A stretch of DNA of 64,000 bases from assembly GCA_903813345.2 (NCBI GenBank), contig CAIIXF020000010.1, positions 5,569,169-5,633,168 of the forward strand, given 5' to 3'. Under the pieces are notes generated by a model. It was not told the origin of the DNA, searched no databases, and was given only the letters and a program-made list of their open reading frames with translations. This document shows, one piece after another, positions 57,361-64,000 of the stretch (position 1 is the first letter of the stretch; each line of letters opens with the position of its first letter). Source of the stretch: Owenia fusiformis (lineage: Eukaryota; Annelida; Polychaeta; Sabellida; Oweniidae). Both the position numbers and the translations under genes were made by a program.

Positions 57361-59046
57361 TAATTTTTGCCACTTTCCTTTTGTACTTTCCATATAATAT
57401 TGCTTCGTGGTACTGCCATTGGTTATTTTTAATGATTGATAGACTTACATTAACTACCTTGCACTACATTTGTAGGAAAACCATTATTAAGTTACAAATT
57501 TGTAAAACGGTGTGCCTCATATAAGTTTTCACAAGTTCTTCGAAGTCTGTTTACAATCAGAGTGTAATTTTCACACTCAAATAAACCTCTGATTGACACC
57601 ATTATCATATCACTGGTTTTGAGCTCATCATTTACCATAAGTGTTATCAAGGTTCCTTTCAGCTGTTCAATTTACTTGTTAAAAGTGTTGACGTTAACAT
57701 CTATTACGTGACATCCAGCAGATAATAAAGTTCATTTTGCCTTGCACTGGTATTCTACCATTATGATTGTGTCTGGTCATACTGGTCCTTATAAGGTCTT
57801 TAACATCCTATAATTGCCCAAATTTGTAATTGCTATTGACATTTTGTGTAAGCTGGAAGGAATTAATGTTTCCAAAGTCAAGATTTATTCTAGTTATAGA
57901 TTAAAGAGAAAATGCATTGTTTTTGAAGAAATTAATTAATTAGGGGATTGTGGCATAAGCGAGTCAAAAAAAAGATTTGTTTTGAATTTTACAAAAAATA
58001 ATGCAACTTCCTACAAAATTGAGCTAGAAGATATTTAATGATCCCGCACCTTGCATCCCTGCATCCTGAACCCCTCCCTCGAGTAAGCCTATGATGTTAC
58101 TTTAAATAACTTTTGTATGCTATTCTGAGATAACCTAAGTTTGTTGAATGGAAAAACATATGAAAAACAATAAATGAAGATAACTTCAGAATCCCCAACA
58201 ATTTCTAATTAGAACATTTTCTGTTGTGTCATCACCAAAGATAGAAGTAATTACTTTTGAAATGCCTAGAGCCAATAATTGTTATATCATATATGTCAAA
58301 GATTTCTTCTGATTTCCAAATCACTTAAGATTAAGTCTCTACACGCATCAGTCAGCATTAACGAATTGAAGTTGGAATATTCTGAAAACCTTCTTGTGAG
58401 AAGGGAAGCCAAAATATAGAGGAAAATTGAATGCACTTTATGTAGTATTATATTTTAATCACTTCCAAGCTTATTGATGATTTGCTCATAAATTGCAATT
58501 GTATTTAATGCATTTTCTTAGGTGAATAAGGGGAAAATTTTAGACTTGAGTACGATAATCAAGTCAGTTGGCATAATATCAATTGTAAAAAACAGGAAAC
58601 ACAAATCACTACTGTTTCAAGCCAGAGAACATAGTTTGGGATGTTGGTTTCATCATGGCTAGTTTTACTTTTAAATTTCCTTTGTTGTTTTGTTTTAATT
58701 TTTTGATATATTTGGTGTTTTCCCTTTTTGCACTTATAACTGGATAAAAGCTGTTAGAATTGTAATTGAAACAAGTTGACATATTGCTTACAATTGTCTT
58801 ACATCTTGATAGTGTAATAAATCTGGATTAGATTAGGGATGTACTGTTATTACGCCTGATAGGTTTCGTATGAATTGAGTACAAAGGACATAGATTTTCT
58901 ATTAATTGTAGAAATTTAAATGTCATTTAAAGTAAGCTGACTTTATCATTAATCTCAAGAGGAACTGCAGTAGTGAAATGCTCATTGATGAGAACACTTG
59001 TACTCCTTTAATTAATCCCATTTCTCAAAACCAAAATAGGAATATA

Positions 59047-59190
59047 CAGCAAAACCTGTAAGGTAGATCACTTTTCAAGTCCTGTTTCGTATGAACTTAA
59101 TATGAAATGAACCTTTATATGAAGAACACCTCCCAAGTGGAACCGTATTTTGAGGTACAAAAAAATGTTCCAATTACACAGGTTTCACTG
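59047..59190. mobile_element. CAGNAAAACCTGT-family MITE
   Basis: TA|CAGCAAAACCTGTAAG at the left is matched by ACACAGGTTTCACTG|TA at the right. Internal AGAACACCTCCCAAGTGGAA units follow the family style. Confidence 0.65.
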
Positions 59191-59319
59191 TACATTTATT
59201 GTCACTGTCTCTCTCATCTTCTCATGTTTCATTAGTGTATTTTAAATATTCAGGATTTGTTCTGGTGCAAGGTCTTCTCACTCCTTTACTGCAGGAGGAT
59301 TTCTATTGCTTCTCAAAAA

Positions 59320-60440
59320 ACTCTCAAACTTTCTTGTCATCGCGATTCCAGGAAAACCACTTACCGTATTCTCTGTAATTACCGCCCACTCTCTAATAAG
59401 CGCCCACCCCGCTTCACAAAGTTCAAGAAACATCGAGGAATCAACAAGAATTGAAGAATATATCAGGAAAAAAATATTTCTCAAAATCCAGGAGCGGGCG
59501 ATAATAGAGTACTTACCCTAAAACTGCTGTAAACACGACGCGTTTTGTAATTCTATGCATCCTCTCGATACATATCTATCGATGGGTGCTTCCCACACCA
59601 TACCATGCTAATATTGTCTCCAAATAGTCCATAATGAATGAAGGAATTGTTCTTTATCGGCATTCAGAAATTTCAAAAGCTACTGCGCAGATGTTCTGCG
59701 CATGTCAAGGTCGTGAACTTTCTGGTTTCTTTTTAATGTTTCTCGACTTTTACACGACTTTTGCACGAATAATGATGATCTCTCATCAAATTAGAAATAA
59801 TGTATAACTTTAGATCGATATCCAGCAGTTTCTAGTGGAAATATTGAAGGTAATCGGCGATAATGACAAAGTGGGCGTGCCGGAAATAAATTAGACATAG
59901 ACGGGTCTTCAACCACTGTCAATATTGTCTAAGCGATCTTTACCATATTCTCTCCAATAACAGCACTTGTCATATTATTATAAAAATATGTTGAAGAAAA
60001 TGCATTCTTGTCAAGAAAAATTGCCATACATGAAATTCCTCGGGATTTCTGATTTCTTTCATACATGGGCGCTTATTAGAATGGTCTAAATAATGTATTT
60101 TCAATTTTCTAAACGCCCTGGGCGCTAATTACAGAGAATACGGTAACAGATTTACTTCAAATTTTAACACATGTTACATGGTAAGAAGTCCTGGAGTTGA
60201 TTAACTTTTTGGTGGCCATCTTGGAAGTTTTTAGATAAATCTTGTCATCGCGATTCCAGGAAAACCACTCAAGGGTTTTGCTTCAAATAGTTTCACATGT
60301 TACATACAGTATGAAGAAGTTTTAGAGCTGATTAACTTTTTGGCAGCCATCTTGCATTCTGTTGGCCATTTTGGAAATTTTATTAGATAAATCTTATCAT
60401 CGCGATTCCACACTGCTATTGTTTTAGGTACGATATTGTT
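59320..60440 (+). mobile_element. Pearl-like family C copy interrupted by a TIR element
   Basis: Core words TTGTCATCGCGATTCCAGG and AAAACCAC occur at 59333, 60241 and 60396; the first and second units are separated by the insertion at 59364-60143. GGTGGCCATCTTGGAAG and GGCAGCCATCTTGCATTC are further core landmarks. The right end may be GATATTGTTCACCCTGTGCC (60432). Confidence 0.55.
59364..60143. mobile_element. 780-bp TIR element nested in a pearl-like core
   Basis: TA|CCGTATTCTCTGTAATTA at the left is matched by TAATTACAGAGAATACGG|TA at the right. A second inner word, TCTAATAAGCGCCCA, also appears in inverse near the right end (GGGCGCTTATTAGA at 60067). Removing the element rejoins a family C core unit (ACCACT-TA-ACAGATTT), which fits a TA duplication and Tc1-mariner/pogo-like origin. 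No transposase is present. Confidence 0.8.
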
Positions 60441-61080
60441 CACCCTGTGCCTTGTTATTAATGTATTCATTTATTGTACAAAGAATACTTCAAAACATGT
60501 GTAAGTGGCTGTGCTTTGAGCATTATTAGCCATCTTCTACAATTACAATACACAATGTAACCAATCAATAATATTGATTAAAATAAATGAGATACAAGAA
60601 GATAAAAGTTGTTTTGTGGAGGATTTCAGACATTTACAAATCGCTGAAAGAAGATGGCACTGCGCGTAAAAATACTTCGGCTCTCAGCTCTACTTAATCT
60701 TTTGTCACCATTGTAGATAAGGCTCTTCACTGGGTCTTCACCTGGAGAACTTATATCTTCTTCTCTGGTCTTTGACTTTCGTTCAATTGAACTTAATGTC
60801 AGTCACATTAACCTCTTAATATATCAGTCAAGGAATTTTTCACAAGGATATAGTTCTAACTTTCATAATAGTTGTTCAATTTACACAAATTATATGTGAA
60901 AATGGATAATCAATCTATTGTTCACTTTCAGATCAACAAAATGAATATCAAATATTTAAGATATAATAGCAAAAGAATTAAAATGCTCTATATAGTATTT
61001 AAGAGGTTAAATGTTCTTCTTTTCCAAAAATATATCAGCGAAGTAAAACAGACAAGATACTTCTTATAACATTAAATCAC

Positions 61081-61402
61081 CACGTACCAATCTCAATTGA
61101 AGATCTGACCTTTAATGACCTTCTCAAGATCAAAAAGTCTTGTTTCAACTTGCTTCAAATTGACCAATTTATTTTTTTCAAAATCATCTACAAGTTATCA
61201 GAAGTTCAAATCTGACTTAAGATCTGACATCAAATGACATTCTCTAAGTCAAAAAAGGTAAAAATTTATTTTTTCAACTTGTTGAAATTGACCAATTTTT
61301 TTTCAAAATCATCTACAAGTTCTCAGAAATTCAAATCGGATTGAACTCATGATATTGCAAGCAACTAGGTGGTGATATTTTGTCGTGTTAATGCCTTGTA
61401 AA
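61081..61402 (+). mobile_element. Pearl-like family D, two core units and 3' end
   Basis: Two units share GATCTGAC(C/A)T, AATGACCTTCTC, TTTTCAACTTG and CAAAATCATCTACAAGTT. The right end AACTAGGTGGTGATATTTTG, then GTGTTAATGCCTTGTA matches other family D ends. Confidence 0.6.
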
Positions 61403-62705
61403 AGTTTAAGGTGTCCTCTTTTTATTTCTTTTAATAATTAGTCTATCATCAATGTTTGATATTATTTTTGATAATAAAAGTTGAGCCATTTGAAACGCTG
61501 TCGATTTTGTAGATTTAATTTTATTCTTATGAGAATTTGGGCATACCATCAATTATTTAAACGCATCATCTATCACCATGTAAAGTCCCTGTTAAAATAG
61601 GATGTAAATGTGCTCTGTTGATCAGTGCAGGTGATTAGAATAGACCATCGCTGTCTTGATATCACGTCTAATGAAGACTACCTACAAACGAGCTATGATG
61701 CTGTCTTCTCAAGACAGGAATTAGAAAGATGCATTTTATAAGTATTTGTTCTTGGTCATTTGATATTGCGTGATTCCTATTGTAGTTTAATAGGAATGAA
61801 GTCAGTTGGCCAAGTGTCAAATATGAAGCTATATACTGTATCCATGGCTGGAGCCAGTGGATCACTACAGGTTTCTATGCACCCCCATTGAGTATGCCTC
61901 TGCTTTCAGAAAAATTGTTTGGCATCCGGTATCTGTAACAAATGGCAGATGATATTTATTTTTATTGGTGGAATTGTTTGCTGGCAAAATCTGGACTCAA
62001 GTCAGGACGTTGCCAAGAATTAAAACTCAAATTCAGGTTGCATAATACATGATTTGTTATTTTATTAATTGAAAGAAAACTAACAAACCAAGAGTCAAGA
62101 TATGTTGCTAGATATTGTTATCTTTATTGGTGAAGTTAATTGCTGGCAACATTTAGACTATGCATTGCCAAGAATAAAGATTTGAATAAAGGTTGCATAG
62201 CAGGGGTTTCATTAGCAGCAGACAACAGGCGATATTCACCAGTTGTTTTCTCAAAATCGCTTGTTGTTTTTTAGGGACTTTTCAACTTTTCCATGTTAAA
62301 TTTATGATTTCCATTAATTTTGCCTGTTGATTTCATTTATTTAGCCTGTAGTGAGAAATTCTAGTGAAACCTCTGAAGGTCCATGATTTGTCATTTCATG
62401 AATTGAATAGGTAGACCAATTAAGCAAGATGCAAGATCTGTAACGATATACATGTATATTTATTTTTTATTTGTGTGATGTAGTTCTGCCAATATCTTGG
62501 CTTCAGTCAGATGCATTGTCAAGAATGCAGATTTGATTCAAGGTTACAAATGTATATATTACATAATTTGCTATTTTATGAATTGTAAAGATACTGTAAC
62601 AATGTAAAGAGACATTGAAAATTGTTCTATTTTCTGTATCTAAAATCACCTCAATACTTCTATTTTTTAACTGTAACTTTATAATCTTTATAATAACAAC
62701 ATCAA

Positions 62706-63212
62706 GGTACACAGTAACAATGGAAGATATACAGTTACAATGGGTTATATACAGTTACAATGGAAGAATACACAATGATAATAGGGAGTTACTCAGTAAC
62801 AATAGACAGATCTACAGTAATGTTGGGAAGATAAACAGTCATAATGGGAAGATACATTGTAACAATGTCAAGATACACAGTGAAAATGGGAAGATACACA
62901 GTACCAATGGGAAGATATACAGTTACAAAGGGAGAATACACAGAACCAATGGGAAGATATACAGTTACAATGGGAGAATACACAGTTACAAAGGGAGAAT
63001 ACACAGAACCAATGGGAAGATATACAGTTACAAAGGGAGAATACACAGAACCAATGGGAAGATATACAGTTACAATGGGAGAATACACAGTTACAAAGGG
63101 AGAATACACAGAACCAATGGGAAGATATACAGTTACAATGGGAGAATACACAGTTACAAAGGGAGAATACACAGAATCAATGGGAAGATATACAGTTACA
63201 ATGGGAGAATTA
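62706..63212 (+). repeat. 21-bp minisatellite upstream of a FOCAD exon
   Basis: About 24 units alternate GGGAAGATATACAGTTACAA(T) with GGGAGAATACACAGTTACAA(A) and GGGAGAATACACAGAACCAA(T). They form a partly regular higher-order pattern of two or three monomers. As 21 is divisible by three and the units lack stops, open frames appear on both strands (seven-residue period, such as GRYTVTM, GEYTVTK and GEYTEPM). The array ends about 290 bp before the acceptor at 63502. No splice signals support it as an exon. Confidence 0.9.
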
Positions 63213-63502
63213 CAATACATTGTATACTTCTTTTCATTATTTCTTTTTCAGAATATTGATTAAAAGGCCTTGCGATAAGTACGCCCCCTTTGTCTTTATC
63301 CTTCCAAACGTCAGATAAGAGGGGCTCTGCATCGTGGTAAGCCACACCCTCTCCATCTCTATCCTTCTGGATGCAACAGAGAGAGATGCTATGAGTATCA
63401 GAATGGGGGCTCTGGTATACCAGAATGATGAAAAGGGTTAAATTGTGCCATTTTTTTTCAGGCACTATTAATGTTAATATAATTTTTTATTGTTTATTCT
63501 AG

Positions 63503-63657
63503 GTGCCAGAAGTGGCCTTACTCTTGGAGAAATGTGATGACGCAGACTCTTGTGTAGCGACGTCATGCTGCTCAGCTCTCGTGCAGCTTGTTTATGAGGG
63601 GCATGCTGACTTCAACTTTGTATTGAACAGTTTATTGAACAGAGTGCCTTCAGCTAC
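63503..63657 (+). CDS. FOCAD: Focadhesin (FOCAD) homologue, following exon
   Basis: The exon is 155 bp long, bounded by ATTGTTTATTCTAG and AC|GTGAGT. It starts in phase 0 and ends in phase 2. The translation includes VALLLEKCDDADSCVAT, then SCCSALVQLVYEGHADF, then VLNSLLNRVPSA. The pattern L(W/L)EKC...V.T.CC..LV.LV...HA(E/D)F..VLN..LN..PS is what I recall from the N-terminus of vertebrate FOCAD, and it directly follows the AVG-L segment seen in the previous exon. This region begins the helical HEAT-like repeats. The joined product of the two exons stays in frame. Confidence 0.8.
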
Positions 63658-64000
63658 GTGAGTATTCCATGAACTCCTATAGTACATTGTCATCTTTTTA
63701 TCTTATTGCATCTCCGTTATTACCTTGAGGGAAATATTAATGCAGATTCGATGCTGAAAAGAATTAAATGACCCAAAGAGAGTTTCAAGATGAAATGAAT
63801 GCCAGGTACAAATGAAAGCATGAAATAGAGTGAATACTGTTTTGATTGGCTAGCTGGATTTGTCAAAGCTGTCAAATGAGAAATGTTCGCCCATTTTATA
63901 AGAAAATCCATAAAAACTATATTCATGGTATATTTGACTTGAAGCAGTTATTCTAACGCCCCTCGTATTTCCAATACAGGCCTTTGATAGGCTAAAATGT
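63658..64000 (+). other. Start of the next FOCAD intron
   Basis: GTGAGTATTCC opens the intron. No further acceptor with a matching phase-2 continuation was found before the window ends. Confidence 0.6.

Larger units (their letters stand above)
54709..63502 (+). other. FOCAD intron, about 8.8 kb, repeat-filled
   Basis: The intron is bounded by GTGAGT (54709) and TTTATTCTAG (63502), both phase 0. It holds the 62-bp donor array, several MITEs, family C and D pearl-like copies and a 21-bp minisatellite. The stretches 55564-56116, 56613-57282, 57361-59046, 60441-61080 and 61403-62705 contain nothing I can annotate beyond AT-rich DNA. A small family D 3'-end fragment (TCTGTAACAAATGGCAGATG) lies at about 61932. 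Confidence 0.7.

Noticed and set aside
62615-63263. Open frames of 139-214 codons with a GRYTVTM/GEYTEPM period
   Set aside because: Products of the 21-bp minisatellite in a FOCAD intron; both strands are open and no splice sites support coding.
63250-63470. GC-richer segment before the exon at 63503 as an extra exon
   Set aside because: It contains two related copies of a roughly 60-bp word (GATAAG...ATCCTTC / GGTAAG...ATCCTTC) and no acceptor-donor pair; the frame does not join FOCAD.

Overview
This window is AT-rich animal DNA, not bacterial or organellar. It contains spliced exons with consensus GT-AG signals, poly(A)-tailed non-LTR retrotransposons, many short inverted-repeat transposons and several minisatellites. 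The repeats, in particular 'pearl'-like elements with a 5' hairpin, a (TCCG)n tract and a tandem core full of AAAATGGCCGCC, suggest a marine invertebrate, perhaps a mollusc or another lophotrochozoan. The species cannot be named from the sequence alone.

Host gene: only one is recognised. Two phase-compatible exons on the + strand (54634-54708 and 63503-63657) encode the N-terminal part of a focadhesin (FOCAD) homologue. The start-methionine exon was not found, so the first 54.6 kb may be intron or upstream intergenic DNA. The most unusual feature is at 54666-55563. The 3' end of the first FOCAD exon, together with its 5' splice site, is tandemly repeated in 62-bp units. This places seven identical AAG|GTGAGT donors, plus five weaker ones, in a row at the start of the intron.

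Layout. 1-6 kb: a tRNA-derived SINE head and small MITEs. 6.07-8.95 kb: a 5'-truncated L1/Tx1-like LINE on the minus strand with a long RT reading frame but YADE in place of YADD. 10.4-15.4 kb: a palindromic MITE, then two adjacent minisatellites (32 bp and 39 bp). 16.8-18.1, 22.4-23.9 and 30.4-31.4 kb: three copies of a Helentron/pearl-like family; one hosts a nested MITE and one is itself nested in another MITE. 18.2-20.7 kb: a 2.5-kb hAT-like element with a 7-bp target duplication, filled with CCATGG-rich repeats and a large palindrome. 26.3-27.3 kb: a fold-back mariner made of two inverted transposase 3' ends. 33.5-34.5 and 42.1-43.1 kb: two more mariner-type elements. 34.6-37 kb: a higher-order satellite, 4 x 20 bp = 80 bp. 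43.3-44.6 kb: a 77-bp array and a purine microsatellite. 46.3-48.0 kb: a 1,665-bp element with about 437-bp terminal inverted repeats and a 5-bp target duplication. 50.5-51.1 kb: the 3' end of a second LINE. 54.6-64 kb: the FOCAD exons with repeat-filled introns.

The biology here is mostly mobile DNA and its by-products, including nested insertions that preserve datable empty sites and several arrays that grew out of transposons or, in one case, out of an exon-intron junction. No complete transposase, helicase or other autonomous mobile-element protein was seen.
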